A DNA stretch of 55,690 bases, taken from NCBI GenBank assembly GCA_024644285.1, contig JAHELH010000001.1:10414-66103 (forward strand), given 5' to 3'. The translations under genes were made by a program, and so were the position numbers. Below, in pieces: positions 8,798-17,643 of this stretch; the first letter of the stretch is position 1; each line of letters opens with the position of its first letter. The notes under the pieces were generated by a model. It was not told where the DNA came from. It did no database searches and saw nothing but the letters and a program-made list of their open reading frames with translations. Source of the DNA: Paracoccaceae bacterium. GTDB taxonomy: Bacteria; Pseudomonadota; Alphaproteobacteria; Rhodobacterales; Rhodobacteraceae.

Positions 8798-10063
8798 GTG
8801 GTACAGGTCCTGAAAGATTCCTGGGCGTTGCTGCTCGGGATCGGTTTCCTGATGATCGGCAACGGTCTGCAGGCGACGCTGATGGGCGTGCGCGGCAATA
8901 TCGAGGGCTTCACCACCTTCGAATTGTCGATCGTGACCTCGGCCTATTTCGCGGGCTTTCTTGGCGGCTCGCGGGCGACGCCGGGACTGATCCGGCGCGT
9001 CGGCCACGTGCGGGTCTTCGCCGCGCTGGGGTCGTTCATCTCGGCGGCGCTGATCCTGTTTCCGGTGCTCACCGATCCCTGGGCCTGGGCCGGGCTGCGC
9101 CTGATCATCGGGTTCGGCTTTTCCGGGGTCTACGTCACCGCCGAAAGCTGGCTGAACAACGCCACCAGCAACGAGACGCGGGGGCAGACGCTGTCGGCCT
9201 ACATGGTCGTGCAGATGGCCGGGATCGTGACCGGTCAGGCGATCCTGTCGCAGGGCGATCCGTCCGGCTACATCCTGTTCATCATTCCTTCGGTCCTGGT
9301 CTCGATCTCTTTCGCACCGATCCTGCTGACCGTCGCGCCGGCGCCCGCCTTCGAATCCACCAAGCCGATGAGCCTGGTCCAGCTGTTCCACAATTCGCCG
9401 CTGACATTCATCTCGATGATCCTGCTGGGCGGCGTGTTCTCGGCGCTGTTCGGCATGGGCTCGGTCTATGCCTCTGCGATCGGGCTCAGCGTGGGGCAGG
9501 TCTCGACCTTCATCGCGATGATCTTTGTCGGGCCGATGGTGCTGCAATACCCGATCGGCTGGATCTCGGACCGGATGGACCGCCGCCGCCTGATCTTCAT
9601 GGTCGCGACGGTCGGCGGCGTGGCGGCGATCGCGGGGTACCTGCTGGGCGACAGCTATACGATGCTGCTGATCGTGGCCTTCATCCTGGGCGGTACGGCA
9701 AACCCGCTCTACTCACTTGTGATCGCCTATCTCAATGACTACCTGCAGCCCGAGGACATGGCGGCCGCCTCGGGCGGGCTGATCTTCATCAACGGGCTCG
9801 GGGCCATAGCCGGGCCGATTTTCGTGGGCTGGCTGATGGGCGTGATCGGCACCGAGGGTTTCTGGCTGACCTTGGCCTTTCTGATGCTGGCCATCGCGTC
9901 CTACGCGCTGTACCGGATGACCCAGCGCGCCGCGCCCAGCGTCGAAGACACCGCGTCCTACAAGGCGGTGCTGCCGACATCGAGCCCGGTTTGGGTCGAG
10001 GCGGCAGGCGAATGGGCCATCGAACAGGCGGAAGACAACGAGAACCTGTCGGGGAACGTATAG
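8798..10063 (+). CDS. MFS transporter, YcaD-like
   Basis: About 421 aa with 12 predicted membrane segments and MFS landmarks: the RRVGH loop after helix 2, and SDRMDRRRL between helices 8 and 9. The sequence resembles YcaD-like alphaproteobacterial carriers of unknown substrate. I chose the GTG at 8798, with GAGG 7 nt upstream, because it gives the usual start VQVLKDSWALLLGIG. The longer ORF from 8612 overlaps queA and has no membrane character there. A cytoplasmic tail of about 50 residues follows the last helix. Confidence 0.88.
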   Translation: MVQVLKDSWALLLGIGFLMIGNGLQATLMGVRGNIEGFTTFELSIVTSAYFAGFLGGSRATPGLIRRVGHVRVFAALGSFISAALILFPVLTDPWAWAGLRLIIGFGFSGVYVTAESWLNNATSNETRGQTLSAYMVVQMAGIVTGQAILSQGDPSGYILFIIPSVLVSISFAPILLTVAPAPAFESTKPMSLVQLFHNSPLTFISMILLGGVFSALFGMGSVYASAIGLSVGQVSTFIAMIFVGPMVLQYPIGWISDRMDRRRLIFMVATVGGVAAIAGYLLGDSYTMLLIVAFILGGTANPLYSLVIAYLNDYLQPEDMAAASGGLIFINGLGAIAGPIFVGWLMGVIGTEGFWLTLAFLMLAIASYALYRMTQRAAPSVEDTASYKAVLPTSSPVWVEAAGEWAIEQAEDNENLSGNV

Positions 10064-10249
10064 CCGGATCTCCCCTTGTGCTGATCGATCTTGTGAACCG
10101 ATGAAACACCCCGCAACAAGTTATGACCCGTGGACCGCTCTTTCCGTGCAACACTTTGACGCCGCGCGGGATTTCTTTTCTTGTCCACATTATATCTACA
10201 TGCAACGCTTGGCCCATTCCTGGGGCCGATCTGAGTGAGGAATGACGAG

Positions 10250-10825
10250 ATGTCGACACCGGAAGAGATCCTGGCCTACTGGCTGGACGAGGTGGGACAG
10301 GACGGCTGGTACAAGGGCGGCGAAGACCTGGACGCCGAAATCCGCGACAGGTTCGAAGCCGATTGGGACGCGGCGGTCGCGGGCGCCTACGGCATGTGGC
10401 TGACCTATCCCAGCGGGATGCTGGCCTACATCATCCTTACCGATCAGTTTCCCCGGAACATGTTCCGCGACACCTCCAGGGCGTTTGCCAGCGACAACCT
10501 GGCGCGCGCAGCGGCCAAGGTGGCGATCTCGCGCGGCTGGGACATGAAGATCGACGGCATGGCGCGGCAGTTCTTCTACATGCCGCTGATGCATTCGGAA
10601 TGCCTGTCCGACCAGGACCGGTCCGTCCGGCTGATCAAGGAACGGATGCCCGATGGCGGCGCGGCGAACCTGGTGCACGCCAAGGCCCATCGCGAAGTGA
10701 TCCGGCTGTTCGGGCGCTTCCCGACGCGCAACGCGGCACTGGACCGCAACACGACGCCGGACGAGGCCAACTTCGTGAAGACCGGCGGCTACCGCAAGGC
10801 GCTGGAGATGGTCAGCGCGGCCTGA
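10250..10825 (+). CDS. DUF924 family protein
   Basis: This 191-aa soluble, helix-rich protein carries the hallmarks of DUF924: ILAYWLDEVG near the N-terminus, LTDQFPRNMFR and GMARQFFYMPLMHSE in the middle, and GRFPTRNAALDR late. DUF924 is a TPR-like fold with no proven function. The start is the ATG at 10250, preceded by GAGG at 10237-10240; an in-frame GTG at 10235 is the alternative. The upstream gap (10064-10249) is AT-richer than its surroundings near 10185-10200 and probably holds a promoter. Confidence 0.9.
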   Translation: MSTPEEILAYWLDEVGQDGWYKGGEDLDAEIRDRFEADWDAAVAGAYGMWLTYPSGMLAYIILTDQFPRNMFRDTSRAFASDNLARAAAKVAISRGWDMKIDGMARQFFYMPLMHSECLSDQDRSVRLIKERMPDGGAANLVHAKAHREVIRLFGRFPTRNAALDRNTTPDEANFVKTGGYRKALEMVSAA

Positions 10826-10897
10826 GACGCACGCCTGTTGCGAACCCGCAAGCCCATGAACTAGCCTCTGCCCGAGTGAGGTTCAGGAGGGATCGCG

Positions 10898-12292
10898 ATG
10901 GCCAATTCCCGTTTCGACATGATCGTCATCGGAGCGGGTCCCGGCGGCTATGTCGCCGCGATCCGGGGCGCGCAGCTGGGCCTTTCCGTCGCCATCGTCG
11001 AACGCGAGCATATGGGCGGCATCTGCCTGAACTGGGGTTGCATTCCGACCAAGGCGATGCTGCGGTCGGCGGAGATGTTTCACCTGATGCAGCGGGCCGG
11101 CGAGTTCGGGCTGCGCGCCGATGGCCTTGGCTTCGATCTCGATGCGGTGGTCAAGCGCTCGCGCGGGATCGCCAAGCAGCTCAATGCCGGCGTCGCGCAT
11201 CTGATGAAGAAGAACAAGGTGCGTGTCTTCATGGGCGCCGCCTCGGTTGCCGCGCCGGGCAAGGTTCGGGTGGCGACCGGGGAGGGGACCGAGGACCTGG
11301 CCGCGCCGGCCATCGTTCTGGCCACCGGGGCGCGGGCGCGCGAATTGCCGGGGCTGGAGGCGGACGGCGATCTGGTCTGGACCTACAAGCACGCGCTGAC
11401 ACCCCCGCGCATGCCGAAAACGCTGCTGGTCATCGGCTCGGGCGCGATCGGAATAGAATTTGCGAGTTTTTACAATGCCCTGGGCGCCGATGTTACAGTA
11501 GTCGAGGTGTTGGATCGCATCTTGCCGGTCGAGGATGCCGAGATATCGGCATTGGCGAAGAAGAGCTTTCAGAAGCAGGGCATGACGATCCTCGAAGCAG
11601 CCACGGTTAAGTCGCTGGACAAGGGCGGGAAAAAGGTCACGGCGCATATCGAGACAGGCGGGAAGACCGAGACCCGGGATTTCGATACGGTCATCTCGGC
11701 CGTGGGGATCGTCGGCAACACCGGAGATCTGGGGCTGGAAGAACGGGGCGTGCGGGTAGAAAAGACGCATGTGGTGACCGACGCGCATTGCCGGACCGGG
11801 GTCGAGGGGATTTACGCCATCGGCGATCTGGCCGGTCCGCCCTGGCTGGCGCACAAGGCCAGCCACGAGGGGGTGATGGTGGCCGAGTTGATCGCGGGCG
11901 GCGCGCCGCATCCGGTGGCGCCCGAAGCCATCGCCGGGTGCACGTATTGCCAGCCGCAGATCGCCAGCGTCGGGCTGACCGAGGCACGGGCGGCAGAGCA
12001 GGGGCGCGAGGTGCGCGTCGGACGATTTCCGTTCATCGGAAACGGCAAGGCGCTGGCTCTGGGCGAGCCGGAGGGGCTGATCAAGACGGTCTTCGACGCG
12101 GCGACCGGCGAATTGCTGGGGGCGCACATGATCGGGGCCGAGGTGACGGAACTGATCCAGGGATACGTCGTGGGCCGGCAGCTAGAGACGACCGAGGCCG
12201 AACTGATGCAGACTGTGTTTCCGCATCCGACCCTGAGCGAGATGATGCACGAAAGCGTGCTGGCGGCTTACGACCGGGCGCTGCACATCTGA
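10898..12292 (+). CDS. lpdA: Dihydrolipoyl dehydrogenase (E3)
   Basis: A 464-aa FAD/NAD-dependent disulfide oxidoreductase that reoxidises dihydrolipoamide of 2-oxoacid dehydrogenase or glycine cleavage complexes. The N-terminal FAD motif is GAGPGGY and the redox disulfide lies in GGICLNWGCIPTK (Cys43, Cys48). The NAD site is GSGAIGIEF, and the C-terminal catalytic His is in FPHPTLSE. A strong AGGAGG precedes the ATG. It stands alone rather than beside E1/E2 genes, so which complex it serves is not shown by context. It converges on the DUF882 gene. Confidence 0.95.
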   Translation: MANSRFDMIVIGAGPGGYVAAIRGAQLGLSVAIVEREHMGGICLNWGCIPTKAMLRSAEMFHLMQRAGEFGLRADGLGFDLDAVVKRSRGIAKQLNAGVAHLMKKNKVRVFMGAASVAAPGKVRVATGEGTEDLAAPAIVLATGARARELPGLEADGDLVWTYKHALTPPRMPKTLLVIGSGAIGIEFASFYNALGADVTVVEVLDRILPVEDAEISALAKKSFQKQGMTILEAATVKSLDKGGKKVTAHIETGGKTETRDFDTVISAVGIVGNTGDLGLEERGVRVEKTHVVTDAHCRTGVEGIYAIGDLAGPPWLAHKASHEGVMVAELIAGGAPHPVAPEAIAGCTYCQPQIASVGLTEARAAEQGREVRVGRFPFIGNGKALALGEPEGLIKTVFDAATGELLGAHMIGAEVTELIQGYVVGRQLETTEAELMQTVFPHPTLSEMMHESVLAAYDRALHI

Positions 12293-12336
12293 ACGCCCGC
12301 CGGACAGCCGACGGGGATAGCCGCCGCCAATGGCAG

Positions 12337-12361
12337 CGGAAAAGCAAGAAATCGTTTTCCG
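12337..12361. terminator. Weak hairpin between convergent lpdA and DUF882 genes
   Basis: CGGAAAA at 12337-12343 pairs with TTTTCCG at 12355-12361 around an 11-nt loop. There is no T-tract after the stem, so this is a weak terminator candidate at best. Confidence 0.3.
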
Positions 12362-12369
12362 ACGGAGCC

Positions 12370-12939
12370 TTAGCGGCCCCAGCTGCGCACCGCGCCGCAA
12401 TCCATGTGGACGAAGTTCGACTTCGAGTAACTGCCCACGCCGCCCGCCGCGCAGGCCGCGGCAGCCTTGGCCATCTGATTGACCGAGCGCGACTTCAGCC
12501 GAAGGTCGGCCGCCTGGCCTTTCAGGTGCAGCGAGTTCTTGGCGACCCCGCGTGACCGGCGCCGCAGCATCGCGTTGGTCTGCGGCGAACGGTAGCCGGA
12601 CAGCAACATGTACGGCTCGTTCACGTCGAGAAGATTGTGGGATGCCGCCATGATGTCGACCGTGCGCGCATCCATCGACTTGGACTGATCGGTGCGCCAG
12701 TCGCGCATGAAGTAGTTGATTTCCTTCAGGACCTCGGAAATGTATTCGCCCTCGATCCAGTAAATCGTGTCGATGCTTTCGCCTGTGCGGCCGGAATACA
12801 TGCGGATCCGGCGAATGTCGCCCGCTCCGCGGAGAAAGCCTGCCGCATTGGTGAAATTCGGTGCTGCGATCAGTGTCGTTGCCGCAAACGCACCCAATAG
12901 CGCACGCCTCGAAAGGCCCGTCGATTGATGTGGAGTCAT
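12370..12939 (-). CDS. DUF882/YcbK-type M15 peptidase, Tat-exported
   Basis: The 189-aa protein starts with a twin-arginine signal (SRRALLGAFAATTLIAA), placing it in the periplasm. The C-terminal domain has the zinc ligands of the YcbK/M15 group: NSLHLKGQAADLR (His and Asp) and FVHMD (His). Such proteins are predicted murein peptidases or carboxypeptidases. I chose the ATG at 12939 because it puts the Tat motif near the N-terminus; the ORF extends to 13104 without protein-like sequence. It is divergent from the L,D-transpeptidase gene, a plausible functional neighbour. Confidence 0.88.
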   Translation of the reverse strand: MTPHQSTGLSRRALLGAFAATTLIAAPNFTNAAGFLRGAGDIRRIRMYSGRTGESIDTIYWIEGEYISEVLKEINYFMRDWRTDQSKSMDARTVDIMAASHNLLDVNEPYMLLSGYRSPQTNAMLRRRSRGVAKNSLHLKGQAADLRLKSRSVNQMAKAAAACAAGGVGSYSKSNFVHMDCGAVRSWGR

Positions 12940-13276
12940 GTGTTGCGCGTCCCGTCCGCTCTGCCATTCGCCGCTTTTGCTAGCGGCCTCCGGTTGCTGC
13001 CTCATCCCCAGGCGCGCTTGGTTTATGGCACACACAAATCCGTTAACCAAGACTTCCGGTCCGCCATTTCCCAAGACACGCGGGAATCGGCGGAATATTG
13101 CCAAGAAATTGGTTCGGACTCCGTTAACAGACCGCGCAATTCGAGACGTATTTGAGGCGTTGCTTTCGAGGCACAGGGTACGAATTGACCGAATTGTGAT
13201 GGACAGTACAGTAAGTTAGTGCGTTAGCGTCAGTGCGGGGCCGGTGCGGGCCACCGATCAGGGAAAGGGTACGAGA
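12940..13276. other. Divergent intergenic region
   Basis: These 337 nt separate the DUF882 peptidase from the L,D-transpeptidase. They hold two CCGTTAAC half-sites (around 13040 and 13122) that recall CtrA half-sites, and a sigma70-like promoter on the plus strand listed separately. Several short ORFs cross it, but none has a credible start or protein-like composition. Confidence 0.5.
13185..13212 (+). promoter_or_regulatory. Sigma70-like promoter for the L,D-transpeptidase gene
   Basis: TTGACC at 13185-13190 and TACAGT at 13207-13212 are 16 nt apart and sit about 65 nt upstream of the ATG. The match is moderate: TTGAC is intact and the -10 box keeps 4 of 6 consensus bases. Confidence 0.5.
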
Positions 13277-14893
13277 ATGCGTTTTGTCTACCGGTTGCGG
13301 CTTGATCGGGCGGTTGTGGCGCTCGCAATTGCGCTGGCCGTCGCAATGACGACGACGCTGCCGGCGCGGGCGCAGATCACGCCTTTCATGCAGTCGGTGG
13401 CGGAAACCGCGGCCAAGGATGACGCCATCGCCGCGTTCTACCGGGCCAACGCCTACCAGCCGCTTTGGACCGGAATGGACGCGCAGGGCGCGGCGCGCCG
13501 CGCGGCGCTGTTCTCGGCCCTCAAGCAGGCCGGCGACCACGCCCTGCCGGTGGGACGCTACCAGGTGGATCGGCTGATGGCGGACTTGCGCGACATCCGA
13601 AGCGAACGCGCACTGGGCCGGGTCGAGGTCGAGTTGTCCCGCGCGTTCCTCAGATACGCCCGTGACATGCAGTCCGGCGTGCTGACCCCGAAACGGGTCG
13701 ACAGCGGCATTGTCCGCGACGTGCCGCTTCGGAACCGGACCGAGCTGCTGCAGGCCTTCGCCGCGGCCGACCCGGTGACCTTCCTGCACACGCTGCCGCC
13801 GAGATCGCCCGAATACGCCCGCCTGATGAAGGCCAAGGTGATGCTCGAGAAGCGGCTCGGGCGTGGCGGCTGGGGACCGCAGGTGCCTGCCAGGGCGCTG
13901 GAGCCGGGCGACAGCGGCAACGCGGTCGTCGCCCTTCGCAATCGGCTGATCGCGATGGGCTACATGCGGCGCAGCGCGTCCGCCAGTTACGACGCGGCGG
14001 TGGAGAAGGCCGTGCAGCAATACCAGCACGACAACGGGCTGCAGATCGATGGGGTCGCCGGGCCAGGCACCATGACCGAGATCAACAAGCAGATCGAGGA
14101 CCGCCTGCCCAGCATCATCGTGGCGATGGAGCGCGAGCGCTGGATGAACATTCCGCGCGGCAAGCGGCACGTATGGGTGAACCTCACCGATTTCACCGCC
14201 GCGATCGTGGATAACGACCAGGTCACGTTCAAGACGCGCTCGGTTATCGGCAAGAACACGTCGGACCGGCGCTCGCCGGAATTCTCCGACATGATGGAAT
14301 ACATGGAGATCAACCCGTACTGGAACGTGCCGCGGTCGATCTCGGTGAAGGAATACCTGCCGAAAATGATCGCGACCGGCGGAGGCTCGGCGCGCCACCT
14401 GCAGCTGGTCGACCGGCGCGGACGCGTGGTGAGCCGGGGCTCGGTGAACTGGAGAGCCGTCACCGCGCGCAGTTTCCCATTCGACCTGCGCCAGGCCCCC
14501 AGCCGAAGCAACGCCCTGGGATTGGTGAAGTTCATGTTCCCCAATCCTTACAACATCTATCTGCACGACACGCCTGCCAAGTCGCTGTTCCAGCGCGAGG
14601 TCCGCGACTTCTCGCACGGCTGCATCCGGCTGAACGACCCGTTCGATTTCGCGTACACGCTGCTGGCGCCGCAGACCGACAATCCGGTCGAGTTCTTCCA
14701 GAGCCGCCTGCGCACCGGTCGGAACATCCGGGTCAATCTGGAGACCCCGATTCCGGTGCATATCGTCTACCGGACCGCCTTTACCAACGCCAAGGGGCGG
14801 CTGAATTTCCGCCGCGACGTCTATGGCCGCGACGCCCGGATCTTCGACGCGCTGATCGGCGCCGGGGTGGTCTTGGGGACGTATCCCAGCTAG
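13277..14893 (+). CDS. L,D-transpeptidase, YcbB-like
   Basis: The 538-aa periplasmic enzyme has a cleavable signal peptide ending in ARA-Q near residue 34. A scaffold region follows, then a peptidoglycan-binding domain at about 208-271 (LEPGDSGNAVVALRNRL) and a YkuD catalytic domain at about 295-490. The catalytic motif SHGCIRLND carries His447 and Cys449. Such enzymes make 3-3 crosslinks or attach proteins to peptidoglycan. I chose the ATG at 13277; an upstream in-frame GTG at 13244 would add 11 residues before the signal peptide. It faces the DUF882 peptidase gene. Confidence 0.93.
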   Translation: MRFVYRLRLDRAVVALAIALAVAMTTTLPARAQITPFMQSVAETAAKDDAIAAFYRANAYQPLWTGMDAQGAARRAALFSALKQAGDHALPVGRYQVDRLMADLRDIRSERALGRVEVELSRAFLRYARDMQSGVLTPKRVDSGIVRDVPLRNRTELLQAFAAADPVTFLHTLPPRSPEYARLMKAKVMLEKRLGRGGWGPQVPARALEPGDSGNAVVALRNRLIAMGYMRRSASASYDAAVEKAVQQYQHDNGLQIDGVAGPGTMTEINKQIEDRLPSIIVAMERERWMNIPRGKRHVWVNLTDFTAAIVDNDQVTFKTRSVIGKNTSDRRSPEFSDMMEYMEINPYWNVPRSISVKEYLPKMIATGGGSARHLQLVDRRGRVVSRGSVNWRAVTARSFPFDLRQAPSRSNALGLVKFMFPNPYNIYLHDTPAKSLFQREVRDFSHGCIRLNDPFDFAYTLLAPQTDNPVEFFQSRLRTGRNIRVNLETPIPVHIVYRTAFTNAKGRLNFRRDVYGRDARIFDALIGAGVVLGTYPS

Positions 14894-14950
14894 ATCTCCG
14901 GTCACCCCGCGGCGTCGTCCTGCGCGCCGGGCGGATTTTCCGGAGGGATC

Positions 14951-16045
14951 ATGGCCGGCTATTCCATTGCAGAAATCGCCGAGGCGCTGGGTGCGCAGGT
15001 GCTCGGCGACGGCGGTCTGACCATCGACCGGGCGGCAGAGCCCGCCGATGCGGGGCCGGACGATCTGGCGCTGGCGATGGACCCGAAATATGCCGACGGT
15101 CTGGCACAGGGTCGCGCCCGCGCCGCCATCGTATGGGACGGGGCTGACTGGCAGGCCTTGGGATTGCTGGCGGCCATCGTCGTGCCGCGCCCGCGCTATG
15201 CGATGTCGGGTCTGACGCAGCTGCTGGACCCGGGGCCCGAAATCGCCCCTGGCATCCATCCCAGCGCGGTGATCCATCCGGACGCTTTCATCGGGACCGG
15301 CGCGGCCATCGGGCCGTTCGTCGTCGTCGGCCGGGGCGCGCGGATCGGGGCCAATGCCCGGATCGCCAGCCATGTCAGCATCGCCGAAGAGACGGTGATC
15401 GGTGACGATGCGCTTCTGCATGCCGGCACCCGGATCGGCGCACGCGTCCGGATCGGCGACCGGCTGATCGCCCAGCCCAGCGCGGTGATCGGCTCGGACG
15501 GGTTTTCCTTTGTCACGCCCGAGAAATCCCGTGCAGAGGCCGCGCGCGAGACCATGGGCGACGCCGGCGACGCCAAGATGCAAAGCTGGACGCGCATCCA
15601 TTCGCTGGGCTCTGTGGTGCTGGGCCACGACATCGAGGTCGGCGCGAATGCCTGCATCGACGCCGGCACGATCCGCGCCACGCGGATCGGCGACGGCACC
15701 AAGATCGACAATCAGGTGCATGTGGCGCACAACTGTATCGTCGGGCGCGACTGCCTGTTCGCGGGGCAGGTGGGGATCGCCGGATCGGTCACGATCGGCG
15801 ACAACGTGATCCTCGGCGGGCAGGTCGGCGTGGTCGACAACATCTTCATCGGCGACGGCGTCGTCGCCGGCGGCGGCACCATCATCCTGTCAAACGCGCC
15901 GGCCGGCCGTGTCTTGCTGGGATATCCGGCGGTGAAAATGGACACCCATGTCGAAACCTACAAGGCGCTGCGGCGCCTGCCGCGGCTGGCCAGGCAGGTT
16001 GCCGAGTTGCAGAAAGCGGTTTCAAAAGCCGGCACGAGCGACTAA
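14951..16045 (+). CDS. lpxD: UDP-3-O-acylglucosamine N-acyltransferase
   Basis: A 364-aa left-handed beta-helix acyltransferase that adds the second hydroxyacyl chain, carried on ACP, to UDP-3-O-acyl-glucosamine in lipid A synthesis. Hexapeptide repeats run from about residue 100 to 330. The catalytic His is in VHVAHNCIVG. The N-terminal uridine-binding domain occupies the first 95 residues. A GGAGG precedes the ATG. It lies apart from the lpxA/lpxB block later in this window and is followed 29 nt downstream by an acyl carrier protein gene, which could supply its acyl donor. Confidence 0.95.
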   Translation: MAGYSIAEIAEALGAQVLGDGGLTIDRAAEPADAGPDDLALAMDPKYADGLAQGRARAAIVWDGADWQALGLLAAIVVPRPRYAMSGLTQLLDPGPEIAPGIHPSAVIHPDAFIGTGAAIGPFVVVGRGARIGANARIASHVSIAEETVIGDDALLHAGTRIGARVRIGDRLIAQPSAVIGSDGFSFVTPEKSRAEAARETMGDAGDAKMQSWTRIHSLGSVVLGHDIEVGANACIDAGTIRATRIGDGTKIDNQVHVAHNCIVGRDCLFAGQVGIAGSVTIGDNVILGGQVGVVDNIFIGDGVVAGGGTIILSNAPAGRVLLGYPAVKMDTHVETYKALRRLPRLARQVAELQKAVSKAGTSD

Positions 16046-16074
16046 ATCACGCGCAAAGCTGGCGCGAGAGACCG

Positions 16075-16341
16075 ATGCCTGACGACGTGCAAGACAAGGT
16101 AATCCGGATTCTGGCCGACCAGGCCATGCTGGAGCCCGAGGATATCGAGATGAACCAGGCGCCGGCCGATCTGGGCATCGACTCTCTGGGCCTGGTCGAG
16201 GCGATCTTTTCGATCGAGGAGACCTTTGACGTCTCGGTCCCGTTCAACGCCAACGAACCCGAAAAGAGCGAGTTCGACATCTCGACCGTCGCCGCCATAG
16301 TCGATGCGGTCCGTGACCTCGTGAGACAGCAGAAGGCATGA
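16075..16341 (+). CDS. Acyl carrier protein, lpxD-linked
   Basis: The 88-aa acidic protein has the ACP helix pattern and a phosphopantetheine site at Ser37 in LGIDSLGLVEAIF. It differs from housekeeping AcpP, whose motif is usually ADSLD, and looks like a specialised carrier. Position between lpxD and a ketoacyl synthase, with a 4-nt overlap into the latter (ATGA), suggests a dedicated acyl supply. The likely destination is lipid A, but that is inferred only from the neighbourhood. It is not an obvious AcpXL orthologue by sequence. Confidence 0.9.
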   Translation: MPDDVQDKVIRILADQAMLEPEDIEMNQAPADLGIDSLGLVEAIFSIEETFDVSVPFNANEPEKSEFDISTVAAIVDAVRDLVRQQKA

Positions 16342-17552
16342 AGCGCGTCGTCATTACCGGCGCGGGCACGATCAATGCGCTGGGTCACAACGCTGCCGAC
16401 ACGCTGGAGGCGATGCGCGAGGGCCGCTGCGGCATCGGCGAGCTAGACATCCGCGACGTCGACCGGCTGGCGGTGCGCATCGGCGGCCAGGTGAAGGGTT
16501 ACGACGAGCACGCCCATTTCAACCGGCAGCAAATCGCGCTTTACGACCGTTTCACGCAGTTCGCGCTGATGAGCGCGCGCGAGGCGATCGGGCAGTCGGG
16601 CCTGAGCTTCGAGGGCGCGCTTGCGGCGCGCTCGGGCGTGGTGCTGGGAACCTCCGGCGGGGGTCTCACCACCCAGGACGAAAATTACCGGGCGGTCTAT
16701 GAAGAGGGCAAGAACCGGGTGCATCCCTTCGTGGTGCCGAAGCTGATGAACAACGCGGCGGCCAGCCACGTGTCGATGCAGTGGAACCTCAAGGGACCGT
16801 CCTTCACCGTGGCCACAGCCTGCGCCTCGTCGAACCACGCGATGGGGCAGGCCTTCATGCTGATCCGGTCCGGCATGGCCGACGTGATGATCACTGGCGG
16901 CTCGGAATCGATGTTGTGCTTCGGCGGTGTCAAGGCGTGGGAAGGCCTGCGCGTGATGTCCAAGGACGCCTGCCGCCCGTTCTCGGCCACCCGCAATGGC
17001 ATGGTGCAGGGCGAAGGCGCCGGGGCGTTCGTCTTCGAGGAATACGGCCATGCCAAGGCGCGCGGCGCCGAGATCCTGGCCGAGGTGGCGGGCTTCGCGA
17101 TGACTTCGGACGCCGCCGATATCGTCATGCCATCGAAACAGGGCGCGGCGCGCGCGATCCTGGGCGCGATGCAGGACGGCCGTATCGCGCCTGACAAGGT
17201 CGGCTACATCAACGCCCACGGCACCGGGACGGCGGCCAACGACAAGACCGAATGCGCCGCCGTGGCGGATGCGTTCGGCGCCCATGCCGACAACCTGATG
17301 ATCTCGTCCACCAAGTCGATGCACGGGCATCTGATCGGCGGCACCGGCGCGGTGGAACTGCTGGCCTGCATCATGGCGGTGCGCGACGGCGTCATCGCGC
17401 CCACCATCGGGTACGAGGAGCACGACCCGGAATGCGCGCTGGATGTCGTGCCGAACGAGGCGCGCGAAGCCAGGGTGCAATACGCGCTGTCGAACGCCTT
17501 CGCCTTCGGCGGCCTCAACGCGGTTCTGGCGCTGAAACGCCACGCCGGCTGA
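16338..17552 (+). CDS. Beta-ketoacyl-ACP synthase, FabF-like
   Basis: The 404-aa condensing enzyme has the Cys-His-His triad of KAS II: Cys162 in TACASSNHAMG, His294 in NAHGTGTAAND and His331 in MHGHLIGGTGA. It should elongate acyl chains on an ACP with malonyl-ACP. It is translationally coupled to the preceding ACP, so the pair probably acts together. A housekeeping FabF would normally sit with fabD/fabG/acpP, which are absent here, so this is likely a paralogue with a special product. Chain length cannot be read from the sequence. Confidence 0.9.
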   Translation: MKRVVITGAGTINALGHNAADTLEAMREGRCGIGELDIRDVDRLAVRIGGQVKGYDEHAHFNRQQIALYDRFTQFALMSAREAIGQSGLSFEGALAARSGVVLGTSGGGLTTQDENYRAVYEEGKNRVHPFVVPKLMNNAAASHVSMQWNLKGPSFTVATACASSNHAMGQAFMLIRSGMADVMITGGSESMLCFGGVKAWEGLRVMSKDACRPFSATRNGMVQGEGAGAFVFEEYGHAKARGAEILAEVAGFAMTSDAADIVMPSKQGAARAILGAMQDGRIAPDKVGYINAHGTGTAANDKTECAAVADAFGAHADNLMISSTKSMHGHLIGGTGAVELLACIMAVRDGVIAPTIGYEEHDPECALDVVPNEAREARVQYALSNAFAFGGLNAVLALKRHAG

Positions 17553-17580
17553 ACCTCTGGACGGCGGCAACGCCGGCCCG

Positions 17581-17618
17581 CTTGCACAATGCAAGACGCC
17601 ACCGCCGGGGGCGGTGGC
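17581..17618. terminator. Two adjacent hairpins between convergent KAS and IalB genes
   Basis: CTTGC at 17581-17585 pairs with GCAAG at 17591-17595, and GCCACCGCC at 17598-17606 pairs with GGCGGTGGC at 17610-17618. The second is a perfect 9-bp stem. Neither has a clear T-tract, so termination here is plausible but unproven. Confidence 0.4.
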
Positions 17619-17643
17619 ATGGTCGCAAGTCTGCCGTCCGGTC

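Noticed and set aside
13030..13130. CtrA control of the divergent DUF882 / L,D-transpeptidase promoters
   Set aside because: Only half-sites (TTAAC) are present; no full TTAA-N7-TTAA pair with correct spacing was found.
13124..15730. 868-aa antisense ORF across the L,D-transpeptidase and lpxD genes
   Set aside because: It is rich in His, Arg, Asp and Gly as expected for a shadow frame of GC-rich genes, and both sense genes have clear catalytic motifs.
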